Below, in pieces: positions 19,624 through 30,104 of a DNA stretch of 64,000 bases. Made by a program: the position numbers and the translations under genes. This DNA is from Phymatolithon calcareum (Eukaryota > Rhodophyta > Florideophyceae > Hapalidiales): contig OZ345355.1 in the NCBI GenBank assembly GCA_977006965.1, forward strand, positions 1,302,001 to 1,366,000, in the 5' to 3' direction. The notes below the pieces were generated by a model. That model did not search any database. It saw only the letters and a list, made by a program, of their open reading frames with translations, and was not told the DNA's origin. Every line of letters starts with the position of its first letter. Within the stretch, counting starts at the first letter, position 1.

Positions 19624-21570
19624 TTAAACAATTCCAACTTTGTCAGCAAACGCCCAGAAGTCCTCGTCCTCAGACGCATCACCATTGCCCATACTTCCAT
19701 GAAATGATTCAGTAACTGAAGACCTAGTGCTTTCCCCCCGTCTCGCTCCCTCATCTTGTGTTTCCTTCGCCACCTTGTAATCGGCCCAGCTCATTTCGAG
19801 TTTATCTCTACGCATTTGCTGTAGTACGGAGAGACAGTCCGCTCCGCCGTCTTTCTCCTTCGTTGCACCGCCGTACAGAAGCGTATCCATAACATCATCC
19901 TTCTTGACGTGCCTTGTCGTAATCTTGCCCAGCGCAGCCAACTCCGCTTTCGATGGATGTTCCCCAACAGCTTGCCGCAAAGCTCCTAGGAGACCTATGG
20001 CTAGAACATGAACGGCGCGTAGAGAATAGGGACTGCAGCTGAGAATGTCGTTGAATGTTTCCACCTTGCTTGCCGATAGCAGAACTTTGACAGCAAGGGC
20101 ATGGAGACTGCAGTGCTCGATCACTGGCCAAGACAGGCCGTCTTCATTCAACTCTGCACCACCATCCGCGACGTCGTTAGCCGTCCGAGTCACATCTCGA
20201 CGATAGTGCAGCTGCACGGTTAATGATGGAAAACCAGTCTTAAGCCCGTTGAAATGTCTCAAATTGTCTTGATTCATCTTCATCGGATCTGACTCATCCA
20301 TGTTTGCAAGCGGAATCTTCCACCTCTCTTGAAGATGATTCCTGTTGTCATCCATTCCGCCGTATTCCTCGTCGGTATTGGGGTCAAACGAAATGTTGAA
20401 CCCAGCATCACGCGCTGCTGCAGGAGTCGGAAAGCTGTGTATCTTCTCGATGAGAAACAGAACGGAGGTAAATAGTTTCTTTCGCGAGTCGCAGCGCGCA
20501 GTGGAGAGCCAACGTGCTAGTTTGCTTTTCGCAGTTCGCACGGCAAATTTTCGTGCATGTCCATGAGGATCTAGTACAACCTGGGGAACGTCGAACTGTT
20601 GCTCGACTCTTCCGCTCGGTAATGTCCTTTGTCGCTTGTTCACCAGGGATGTCTCCTCCGATACCTCCACAATGTCGACAGCAGAGCTGGAGTCGCTTCC
20701 GCACCGCAGATCTTTCTTCTTCTCCTTCTCTGAAAGGACGTCCACGATTACCTCCATGGTTCTCCTCGATGATTTGAAGGGTTGAATCCAGTCCGGCGCA
20801 TTGCAGTTCGGTCCTCCATTTCCATTAAAGCTTTTCCTCACTCCGTCAATTTTGTTCGCCAGCGTCAAATGCATCAGCTGAGCAACGGCAAGACCTGCAG
20901 GGAGCTTCAATCGCGCTTTTGTGTCATTGTTCCGAACTGCAAAGTAAATCAATGACAAGCCAGATACACCCGCAAATATCTGCAGCCGGGGATTCCGCAA
21001 GGCGTCGTCACTCATCCAGAATCGAAGGGAGGGAACAGATCGGACGAATGAATAGACAGTACTCAAAATAAGGAACTTAAGGTGACGCTCGTTTCCAACT
21101 TCTGGATTCGTTATTAAGTCTAAAAACGGAGGAGGCTTTGAAAATGGAATCTTCGGTGATGCAATAGATCGAGCACGCTTTTTGCCGCCTGGTGCAGCAT
21201 AATCGTACGCTGAAGAGCTGACAAGCGTGTATATTTGGTTCGCGAGACTCGAAACTGATGCAATGTCTTTCTCAACCTTCTCCAATATCGAATTTTTCAG
21301 AACCTCGTTGTCGGTCTTATTCTGCTTAACAATGGCGGACTTCAAAATCCCCAGCGTTTGCAACACTTGCGGCACGGTCATGACCTCGTTATGAATGGGA
21401 TCGGAGGGGTCCACGTTTTTCAGCTCGCCATCCTGGTCCAGCTCGGCGCCGAATCGCGCCATCGATATCCCGGACGGCTCCATGCCGTCAACGTCGAGTG
21501 CGGCGAAAGAATAAGATGCCCTTGGATGATTGCAGTTGTTGCATCCGCACTTCGCCTGCAAACTACTCAT
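19624..21570 (-). CDS. Hypothetical protein ORF3 (648 aa)
   Basis: Unrecognised single-exon gene. Seen: a cysteine cluster at the N terminus (CGCNNC), a basic patch GGKKRARS that could be a nuclear signal, a helical middle with a moderately hydrophobic stretch (IFAGVSGLSLIYFAV), a second half with many Asp/Asn residues, and a very acidic C terminus (ASEDEDFWAFADK). It shares the direction of the transposase and ends close to ORF2. No similarity to a known enzyme is claimed. It could be a host gene or the third gene of a transposon cassette. Confidence 0.6.
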   Translation of the reverse strand: MSSLQAKCGCNNCNHPRASYSFAALDVDGMEPSGISMARFGAELDQDGELKNVDPSDPIHNEVMTVPQVLQTLGILKSAIVKQNKTDNEVLKNSILEKVEKDIASVSSLANQIYTLVSSSAYDYAAPGGKKRARSIASPKIPFSKPPPFLDLITNPEVGNERHLKFLILSTVYSFVRSVPSLRFWMSDDALRNPRLQIFAGVSGLSLIYFAVRNNDTKARLKLPAGLAVAQLMHLTLANKIDGVRKSFNGNGGPNCNAPDWIQPFKSSRRTMEVIVDVLSEKEKKKDLRCGSDSSSAVDIVEVSEETSLVNKRQRTLPSGRVEQQFDVPQVVLDPHGHARKFAVRTAKSKLARWLSTARCDSRKKLFTSVLFLIEKIHSFPTPAAARDAGFNISFDPNTDEEYGGMDDNRNHLQERWKIPLANMDESDPMKMNQDNLRHFNGLKTGFPSLTVQLHYRRDVTRTANDVADGGAELNEDGLSWPVIEHCSLHALAVKVLLSASKVETFNDILSCSPYSLRAVHVLAIGLLGALRQAVGEHPSKAELAALGKITTRHVKKDDVMDTLLYGGATKEKDGGADCLSVLQQMRRDKLEMSWADYKVAKETQDEGARRGESTRSSVTESFHGSMGNGDASEDEDFWAFADKVGIV

Positions 21571-22378
21571 TACCGAATGCGGCTAGAGGAAGTAGTTGAG
21601 CTCAGCTGCAGAACTGGGCCGGCCGTTATTTGTCCAGCACACAGCTGGCCAACTATAATCGGGCCCGGTTATAGTTCAAACGAACATATATGAAACAAGC
21701 AGTATGACCAACTGTCAGATTCGCTTAATCAACACCGCCTTTGAAACGAGATTTCCCCCTGCTGTACATTGCAGTCATTACAAATCTCGTCTGGGAGCTA
21801 CAGAGAGAGGTGTAGTACGCACACGTATATATCCCGTCCATTGCCGATCTGTATCTTGCTAAGTACGTACATACGCTGACCGTTACGACTAATTAATCGT
21901 ACTCGAGTACGAGACCTGGCGCCGCGTACGGCGTTGTGCGAAGCTTCCCTGTCTACTTAAGCTTAGTAACTACTAGCTCGAGATCTGGTCAACGTTTGAT
22001 CCTCGCAACGTGCCTGGCACCCCCTGCAGCTCAAGAAAACATCAAGTGTCGCACCGCAATCATGGCATGCCGCCCAGCGGGTCTGAGTCGACTTGTGAAG
22101 TGGCAGAGGTAAGGAGAGCGCCGCAGTCTTTCGGCTAAACTGTGACCTCATGTTAACGGTTCTCAATATGTATTGATGAGTTGATTTGCGTGCCAAGCGA
22201 GTACTCGAAGGAGCACAGCTCCTCCAGTCCTCCGTCGCGAACAACTCATTCATGCATTGAGTGGCATGGGATCAATCTGGTGCATGGAAAGAGGAAGAAT
22301 CTTGGCAAGAGAAGATTTATTGCATGGGAAAGGGCACAATTTATCACAAAGGTCGTTCCGAAGATGTCCTCTCTGATC
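21571..22378. other. Intergenic region upstream of ORF3
   Basis: No convincing gene. It should hold the ORF3 promoter. I looked here for terminal repeats matching the 13.2-13.5 kb flank and found none by eye. Confidence 0.4.
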
Positions 22379-22815
22379 GAACCCTCTTCCATCTCCCAAG
22401 CACCTCCGGTTATCGGACTTGTGCGGTACCTGCATCGCGTGTTCCTAGCGCTGCCCATCGGTGCTATAACCATTTCCCATGGAACTGACTGTGTCTCTTT
22501 GTTTCTTTCAAGCCAGCCTGTAATACAAATTATGGGCAGTCAGTAGCATTTAAGTTTTGGTTTGCAGTGTTCGCGTGTCGGATATGCCCTAACTGATGGA
22601 ACCCTCTTCCATCTCCCAAGCACCCGTGGAGATCAAACTTGCGCGGTACGTACATCGCACGTTCCTTGCGTTCCCCATCGACGCAATATCCATTTCCATC
22701 CAACTGACTATGCCTCTTTGTTTCTTTCAGGCCCGCTTGTAATACAGATTATGGGCATTTTGTGCTGTGCAGTCTTTGCGGTTCGACATCTTCCCGTTTT
22801 CATTGGCGCCACAAG
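22379..22815 (+). repeat. Two-copy tandem duplication, period 220 bases
   Basis: Copies start at 22379 and 22599 (GAACCCTCTTCCATCTCCCA in both) and stay similar for about 160 bases through TGTAATACA and TATGGGCA, with a weaker tail. Each copy has a TTTGTTTCTTTCA pyrimidine stretch followed by AG that resembles a splice acceptor. No coding function is recognised. Confidence 0.7.
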
Positions 22816-23931
22816 TTTCACCGCCAGATAACGTCTCGCCTTTCAAGGATGCGGTCTTCGCAGACTTCAACGGCTTACTAGAGCGATATCCTTTAGATCG
22901 AATCCAGCACTCTAGGGCAATCGTTTTGTCATCCATCGACATTTTCCGTACTTGGGAAATGAACAGAAATTTGGTAGTTGGTGTTTCGTACCCTCTATTT
23001 TCAGTACGGAATTAGCTGATCTAGGACTTCATAGTATATCAGTAGAACTTTAATTTCGCTGAGGAATCCGTTTTTGGCAAGTCACAAATTCGTAAAATAT
23101 CCACTCCTGCCCTCCGATTGTACAATCGCGTGTGAGGACTGCTGAGATTTCGAGAAACATGACAGTAACGATGAAAACACCCACAGCTGCGACCATGTCC
23201 ATAACCATGCCAGATTTCATGAAGAACGACAGATTCACGTCGTCGTGAACCTCAACGATTACCATGTCTTTTACCATGTCCGGTTCCATGGCTCACTTTT
23301 CAGGTTGACGTTTCCAACATTATTGATTTATGGTTGTTAAACAGCGGAAAATATGGTTACAAAGATCTATATCAGCATGGTTTCCGGCGTGGTGCAAGTC
23401 GCCGCTCCAAGTGATGCGAAAAACCACTCTCGCATGGTGGCTTAAGTACATAATTGCACAGTTTTTGATACCATATTGGTATGATATGCCAACCATGTCG
23501 TATGGTTCGTTCGCAAGGTTTCAGGCACCGGTGCGCACCTCCAGTGTTTTTGAGAGACGAAACACACCTCTTGGCGGAATTAAGATTGCACAATCATAAC
23601 GTTTACACGTGTACTCCGAAAATTTGGTGTTATTTTTGAACAAATTGTACAAAAATGAAGAGCAATATCATTAAGTGGTGAAATGCAGGTGGAGTTGTCG
23701 GCTGGATGGATGATAATAAAATATGACCGGAGAAGCTTCCTATGTTACAATTTACTTTTTTAAAATTGAGCAGGAAATGGCCTTTCCCAGGTATGCGCAG
23801 GCCGAAAAGAAAAGCCATTAATTTAGATACTATGAAGACGTTATGACGCACTTATTAATTACAAAAGTTTAATCAGCTCCTCACTTGTCAATATCATGCT
23901 CCTAACCGATTGTTCCAAAATAAACAAATTA
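22816..23931. other. Intergenic; right part matches a repeat also at 49.58-49.8 kb
   Basis: No gene is seen in 22816-23690. From about 23695 to 23931 the sequence is similar to 49576-49808, ending at the TA where a pogo-like element inserted. Confidence 0.5.
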
Positions 23932-24162
23932 CAGTCGAACCTGTATATCTGCAACCTGTATAGCTGCAAAACCTGCATTCGTGCAATCGAATCGCCTAGA
24001 CCGATTTGGTATATGCCGAAAAGTAACTAAATTTAAACCTACCTTGCAAACTGCATTAGTGCAACTGAAGGGAATGCCACCCTTAATTTTGAATAAAATT
24101 TTGATAGCACAGATTGCAACACAGACTGGCTCTCGTCATAAATCGTGCAGGGCTGCTTGTTA

Positions 24163-24824
24163 CAGTCAATCCTCGATAAACGGATGGGCAATGTGGAAGG
24201 TCTAGATATCCAGTAAATCAAGGATATTCCAGAAGCAAATTCGAGTCATACATATAATGGCACACGTGTACAAACTCGACTGCACACTGTTATTTTTTAT
24301 TGAAAAAATCAGTGATTCGCCGCTGTTTCATAGAAGCAATCTTTTCGTGTCTCAAATGCATTTGTGCATGGACAACGGCGCGCACCGCTGACCGATCAGC
24401 GCTTTGCTCATCTTGGAGAATCCACTTCGTGATTGACAAAGCTTTTAGCCGCTCTTCGATGCTAGCACGAGACGGAGGGTTCGGAAAGGAACGGCGCGAG
24501 CGCGCGTGTCGGGTAGCCAAGATAGAGCGGTACAGCCATAAGCCCGGCACACCATGTGCCGCGTGGTTTCCGCCGCCACGCGTGTCCCAGTCTGTGCAGA
24601 ATACTTCACACGTGTAGTACATACGCCGTGGGTCGGTATCAAAAATTTAAATCTAATTGAGGCATGTGCCGTGACGAAGCTTCAAGGAGTATTCTGAATT
24701 CGAATATTCTATACACCTTAAAAATTCGATGAATTTATGGGGATACTGTATTCGTTCCTCCAGCACGTATTCGGAAAACCGAGGATATTCCGATTTCGAG
24801 GATCCGTTTATCGAGGATTGACTG
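24163..24824. mobile_element. Pogo-like element nested in the outer one
   Basis: TIR CAGTCAATCCTCGATAAACG at the left and its complement at the right end, with TA duplications at 24161-24162 and 24825-24826. It is 662 bases and carries a transposase tail fragment on the minus strand. The TIR is related to that of the 50689-51075 element. Confidence 0.88.
24290..24622 (-). pseudogene. C-terminal fragment of a pogo-like transposase with PIP-box-like tail
   Basis: A 110-aa frame ends QRRITDFFNKK. The QxxIxxFF pattern matches a PCNA-interacting peptide, and pogo-type transposases are known to end in such motifs. The DDE core and DNA-binding domain are absent. Its position near the left TIR fits the 3' end of a minus-strand transposase left after internal deletion. 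Confidence 0.55.
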
Positions 24825-25373
24825 TACTTGCAAGTAAGTTCCATGTGATACATAGAATAGCTTTATTTGATGATGCTCATTCCTGCAGGAAACACCACTG
24901 CGCATACCTCGTCAGCCCAAATGAGGGTCTGTGCGGCGCGCCATCCACGCATCGCAACGTAAGATTCGCTCCGACCACAAGAAGGGGCTCCAGCAGAGAA
25001 AGGTCACTGATTGGTTCAACTGAGCCTCGTGGACGATTGGGTAGAATGTTTCTGTAGCCCCTTATGATAAGGCCTCCAAGACTGCAAAACCTCTATTACT
25101 GCATACCAACCTGCTTTACCGCCGTGTTGCAGTTATACAGGTTCGACTGTATTTTGAAACCGAGAGTACAGACCCGTTCGACGAGGACGACAAGTAGATT
25201 GACTCCAAAATAGGCTTTTTTAATCGTTTGGCTCACTTCGGCATGGATCAAAGAGCAGCCCTAAGCACAGAATGTGTGCTGTGTAGATTATGTCGTGGAA
25301 AACTGAACACGTCGAAATGAATTTTTATTTATTTACACAGTCTTCTAGTATGAATAACGCTCACAACGTAGAA

Positions 25374-25438
25374 GTTTACTTGGTATCGTGCATTAGATCG
25401 TGAATCTAAAGGTTACGGGTTCGATTCCGGCCCTTTAT
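25374..25438 (+). other. tRNA-like / SINE-like segment
   Basis: Contains a B-box-like GGGTTCGATTCC (25417-25428) and a perfect 5-bp anticodon-type arm around TCGTGAA (25393-25409, anticodon GTG if read as tRNA). The T-stem has mismatches and I find no matching acceptor strand, so this is more likely a decayed tRNA or tRNA-derived SINE head than a working tRNA-His. Confidence 0.3.
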
Positions 25439-25590
25439 GAAGTAGATTTTTTTCATGAGATTTATAGGACCTCATAAACACAAACCCCGTATTTCAGACT
25501 AGCAAAACATTTATTGAAAAGTCTAGAAACTAATCAAGAAATCGAATCATTTTTATCAAGTGAGAAAGCTACTAAAATTATAGCTGAAAC

Positions 25591-25947
25591 TCAAATATTG
25601 TCAAATTTCTTCGTAAGATCGAGGTTTTTGTGCTGCACTGCCACACGCTTCCCGTGAATTGCGGCAATCTGCCCTTTGCGGAACGTCCTTATCAGGTGGT
25701 CCTCGGTGAAAGCCTGCAGCGCGTTCAGGGCGTTGGATGTGAAGCGAATGTCAGCCTTCTGGTCTTGAGAAAACTCACAAACAACGCAACGGAAGCTGGC
25801 CTTTAACATGAGGAACCCGGTGCCCTTCTACCTCTTCCGGATTTCGCGCAAAGCTGCCACGCCCGGCTTTGCGCAAGACTTGTTCTTCGGCCTACTTAGG
25901 GCAGTGAGTGGAAGAGCAAGGCTCTTTCCGCCAGTGATCTCTCGGTT
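25591..25947 (-). pseudogene. Histone H3-like pseudogene (divergent H3 or CENP-A-like)
   Basis: Read on the minus strand, the frame runs through an N-tail piece (ITGGKS), PGVAALREIRKR, then a TAG at 25830-25828, then KGTGFL and a full histone fold: DIRFTSNALNALQ for helix 2 and AAIHGKRV for the loop and helix 3, closing near LTKKF. The order and spacing match H3 from the end of the tail to the C terminus. The stop falls where canonical H3 has Tyr/Gln after REIRR. Divergence is far beyond that of replication H3, so a centromeric or other variant is a possible parent. The short frame after the stop (25809-25591) is open, but a histone starting there would lack alpha-N. Confidence 0.75.
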
Positions 25948-26070
25948 GTTCGTATGAACCAATACATACAGGACTATGATAGAGGTTCAAGAGGAGGAAG
26001 TTGGTGGTAGGGCTGTAATCCAGTTGTTCTTGACTATTGGATGTGAAGAGGCACTATAATATAGTGGATA

Positions 26071-26178
26071 GAAATTTTGAACGCCGAACGAGCCCTGATT
26101 TTGAGCATCCACAATTTTATATATTGTTTAAAATTGGGGAAGCTCAAAATCAGGACTGTTTCCCAGTTCAAATTTTTA
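26071..26178. repeat. Imperfect foldback repeat
   Basis: The arm with AGCCCTGATTTTGAGC pairs with GCTCAAAATCAGGACT, and the outer GAAATTTTGAAC pairs with GTTCAAATTTTT. A smaller palindrome CACTATAATATAGTG lies just to the left (26052-26066). Probably a miniature inverted-repeat element. Confidence 0.65.
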
Positions 26179-27429
26179 TGTCATCATGGTGAGACAAGTG
26201 AAGTTCTAAAATAAGCTTTTCAGCTCCGAAATGCTCATTTTTAGCCTCTCTTCTTTCATATCAGCCGCTTATCGTACTATATATAAGTAAGTAAATTAAA
26301 ATAAGATTGTATCTGCTGTATGAAAACTATTATCCAACAAAAATTAGACAAATAGAGATCTAAAATTCATTTTTCTCTTCTGAAAAGCTCATTTTCTGCT
26401 TTCACTTGTCTGAATCATATGTTTAGTCGATTCTGTTTAACAGTTGTCGTTGTTTTTCATAATTGAAATTGTTTTCCTACGTTTCTATGATTGCACTGTA
26501 ATCATTAAATAGACACCTTTTGTATGTTGATAGTGGTTTAAGTAACTGGACCATTCAGCTCCCGTAGCTGTCGGTCTAATACAATGCTATAGATTGTACC
26601 GTTGCCTATTTTCGGGGCAGACGAGTTGAAAGTAATAAACTGGTGCACCTTTGCGTCTCGCCGGCCATCCAAAGTTCCAAACGGGTTCCCGTCGTCTCGT
26701 ACCCTGCACGACTGATTCGACAAAATTATACAGTTCTGAATTTAGCTGTCCCCTATTTGTGCCGGATGATCGCTGTACGAGCAGCGGCCGGTGAACGGAC
26801 GCCAACGCGGAATACTCCGCAGTCCTCGTTTCGAACGGGTCCTACCCCCTTGCTTGCGTTGACGGGTGCGTGCGTGGCGACCAGACTGTCAGTGTCACCT
26901 CCCTAAGCGGTTCAGAATCAGACTTGCGGATTTACTTACATCCGCTTGGAATTTTTCACAACTGATAGCACTCGTTTGTCCGACCATTCAAGGGCGTGGA
27001 GCCGTATCCATTGCGCCCTCTCTAATGACTGGGTAGACTCTTGTGCTGCTAGAGTTCCTTTATATATAGAATAATAAAGGCAGCACCGTCGGGGTATCTG
27101 AAGGAACCGGCACGGTGAACTAGCCTTCGCTTTTGCCGTGTATGCGCTGCGCTCCAGCAATCCAACTGTTCTGTGCTCAGCTCTACCTCTCTCCTCTTTC
27201 CCTCTGGAACACCTTGACGTGTCACAGAGGGTAATGTTTGTGCATTTCGATACGGCACAACGCCCTATCTTATAATAAATTTCTTACAAAATAGATATTT
27301 AGCCACGCCGTTCGAGATGCTCTTACAGTGCATATCCAATCAATAGCTCTCAATCAACGTATTTTTAAAAAGATTGTTCTGTCACATAGCAAGCCCTGTG
27401 CATAGCGCACAATGATAAATTATCAGAAA
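26179..27429. other. AT-rich intergenic region
   Basis: Only short, unconvincing frames are present on either strand and no recognised domain. No defined repeats found. Confidence 0.4.
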
Positions 27430-27456
27430 CCGGCCGACAAGCGGGTTGTCGCCCGG
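27430..27456. repeat. GC-rich hairpin, GTCGG family
   Basis: The sequence CCGGCCGACAA-GCGGG-TTGTCGCCCGG folds with 11-base arms and one mismatch. The same hairpin recurs at 50262-50286, next to the right TIR of the 49578-50270 element. Confidence 0.65.
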
Positions 27457-27485
27457 TACTATCGGCCCGCTGTCGTGGTTCACTT

Positions 27486-27580
27486 ATGGATTGAGGGCGG
27501 GATTTGTCGGCGAGGAGAATTTGTTGAGAAATAATTGGTCGCAAACTATGAGGGCGAAACGATGACCAATTGGGTTTTTT
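27486..27580 (-). promoter_or_regulatory. Orphan copy of part of the sulfotransferase upstream region
   Basis: Similar to 32866-32958 of the ST2 upstream region (ATTTGTTGAGAAATAATTGG, GATGACCAATTGGGTTTT), including two CCAAT/ATTGG words. No ST gene is attached. Confidence 0.7.
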
Positions 27581-29813
27581 GACGTGGCTCAGGACGTTTG
27601 TTGGATTTAGGCTTACAGCAATAGCCAAAGTCCAGCCCGAGTCCAGCCCGAGTCCTGTTCTGTTAAGCAAGCAAGCTGCCCATTGGCTGTTGGGCAGCTT
27701 GTTATGATATGAGTTGAAACGAGAGGCGGCAGCAGTCCGAAATGTGTTATGATATGCGCTAGCTAACCCTAGATACGAACGACGACGCCTGTACAAAACC
27801 AGGATTGAAGACGGTAAAGCCTGGGCAGACGCTTACCACCACATACCTTGCGACTATTCATCAAAGCTGTACTGCGCAAGGGTGCCGTCAACACACATGC
27901 CTCACCACTAAAATCCTACCGTTGAAAACGCCTGCGCCGTCATCATGATCGTTCCACCAATCAAGTCGCCGCCCTCGTCCTGCCCTGTCACTTCTCCGCA
28001 CCAACTCCACGCAACAGTCTGATCGAAATGGAGGTCGCCGGGTTCGGGCTTTGCCATCATTGCCGAAGCTCTCACTGTCGCCAATAGAATCCCGACCGCA
28101 TCGCCAATATCCGCTATGTCCAAGAGGCGTTTCGCATCCTCACCGAAGAAATGGATCGAGTGACACAGAAGCTGGCGACAGTGGAAGAACAAATTCCCGT
28201 GCGCTTCCGGATGAAGATGCTGCTGACGTCAAGGACACTCGGCGGTCTGTCCGGGACACACTTATTCGCAACAGTGGAGAAGCTACGCTTGGAGACATTC
28301 CCAGCGGCCGCCAGATGTGCAAGGGAGAAGCTCAAGTTCATTTTCCATCGAACATTCCGCGCCACAACTATAAGCAGCATTATGAAAGATCTCCAACTGT
28401 CTCCACACAAGGCCTCTTCACATCTCTTTGGGCTGATTTCACTGGACATAGGACTGAAAGTCAAGATCAGCAAAATGTTTTTCTCTCGAAGCTCGACAGC
28501 TTGCGAATCGCCAGAAATGTAGAAGAAGTGTATCATTTGACGGCAAGTACGCCGGCCCTTCGTCAAGTTGCGCACCTCAACTTCGACGCAATCCATTCGG
28601 ATAGGAACCACTATGCGCCGGAATGATTGTTGAAAGCATCTGCTCTAGCCACAGATTCAACATCCACGGTTGCCGCCGTAACAGCACTATGACGCATGCG
28701 CATGGGGTTCTTATCTGGATGCATTGCATCCAAGTTGAGGTGCGTACCTTGAGGAAGCGCAGGAATCGGCAAAAAGGATTGCGCTGGAGAGTCTTGCGTT
28801 TGACGAAGAAATCGTGCCAGTTTCCGGGAGGAAGTTCAGTTCATTTCGCTTGGTCAAGGTATCGACAGCAATAGGAACCGTCGCTGAAATCATGCACCTA
28901 ACAGGGGAATCGACATCTGTCTCTGCAGTTGAGCACTCAATACTGCTCCGAGATGCTGTGGATTATGCGGTCGCGTGGTTCGAAGGGAAATCTGACTCTC
29001 TCTTGACGATTTGTTGTCTACGAAACAGAGACAGTTGAGGTTTTTGAGTTAAACTCGTCTGCTGTTGAGAAGTTTTTAGGAAAGCCGCATGGCGGTAACA
29101 ATGCGGAGCACAACCATTGGAGAGGTTTCTGGGCACACAATCGACTTGGCCCCGAAAGCGCCACTTGGACCCGTGTCCGTGAACATGTTCATGATGCCTG
29201 CGACTGGTGACGCGACGAAAAAAGCGCCTCAAGAGCCCACCGGCGACGTGAGAAGGAGTGTAAAGAAGATCTTTGCGATTTGTGCGGGATTGCCTATAGC
29301 TCTAGCCGTCACTGAGGATATGTAAAGATTCATGTAAAAACTCCCAGCGCCTCAACGAGGAGTAACAGGGCTAGATTTTCGATCGTTTTTCTAATGTAGC
29401 GTGGCCTGGTCGCTCATGGTCTCTTTGGTTCGTATTTGTCTACTAACAAGTGCACTCGTGAGTCGATTGCACTCATCTTCGAAGCAGTATTCCCGAGCGT
29501 GTGTCGAATGTGAGGGATTGATTCCAGCAAGTAATGCTCCCTCTTGCTGTGCTCCGCTTCATCACAGCGAGCGCGAATCTGGCAGCAAAAGCATCGTATT
29601 TTAGCTCGCCAGTGCACGAGACGCCGTATGCGCTGAATGTTCCGGAGATGCGGACATCTGATGCTGACGTATTCCCAGATCTGCCGACAAGCTGACCCTC
29701 GTTCCGTATTCTCGACTCGGGAGCCCTACCCTTCATAATCAGACGCGTGAATAGTTCGACGCATTTCCTCTTCGACGTCCAACTCACTGGCAAATGCTCT
29801 ATTCTACAGAGCC

Positions 29814-30104
29814 ATGGGACAATCATTTCTTCCGAAGCAAGCCATCCGCAAGCTTGCTGATGTTCCAGACGCCTCATTTTTTCTCAGGTTTCCGGAAGCG
29901 CCGAAATTCCTGCGAGATGATTCCTGCGCGGCTCTGGAAGCAGAAGTGACTGACGGTCCGTGGCGAAAAGGTGTTGTTGTGTCGGGTCTCACGGCCTATG
30001 TTTTCCTCTCATCTGGGACAGTGGGGCACATTGGGCCATTAGCGGGCCCCATTAATGCACGAGCGATACAACGGATGATCGCAGTACTGCTTTGGGACCG
30101 CTAA
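29814..30104 (+). CDS. Small hypothetical ORF conserved in module copies (96 aa)
   Basis: Reads MGQSFLPKQAIRKLAD at the start and ends VLLWDR then stop. The same frame with the same stop is found at 60459-60196 (minus), with many substitutions but only one small insertion, and a truncated form at 3032. Conservation of the frame across diverged copies suggests past coding, perhaps the last exon of a larger gene. No domain recognised. Confidence 0.35.
   Translation: MGQSFLPKQAIRKLADVPDASFFLRFPEAPKFLRDDSCAALEAEVTDGPWRKGVVVSGLTAYVFLSSGTVGHIGPLAGPINARAIQRMIAVLLWDR

Larger units (their letters stand above)
23932..25149. mobile_element. Pogo-like non-autonomous element (outer, interrupted)
   Basis: Terminal inverted repeats (CAGTCGAACCTGTATATCTG at the left; its near complement ending at 25149) are flanked by a TA target duplication (23930-23931 and 25150-25151). 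The paralogous sequence near 49800-49820 shows the empty site with a single TA. Without the nested 24163-24824 element and its TA, the element is about 554 bases. Confidence 0.85.

Noticed and set aside
25374-25438. tRNA-His (GTG)
   Set aside because: The anticodon arm and B box look right, but the T-stem has mismatches and no acceptor stem can be paired; kept only as a tRNA-like segment.
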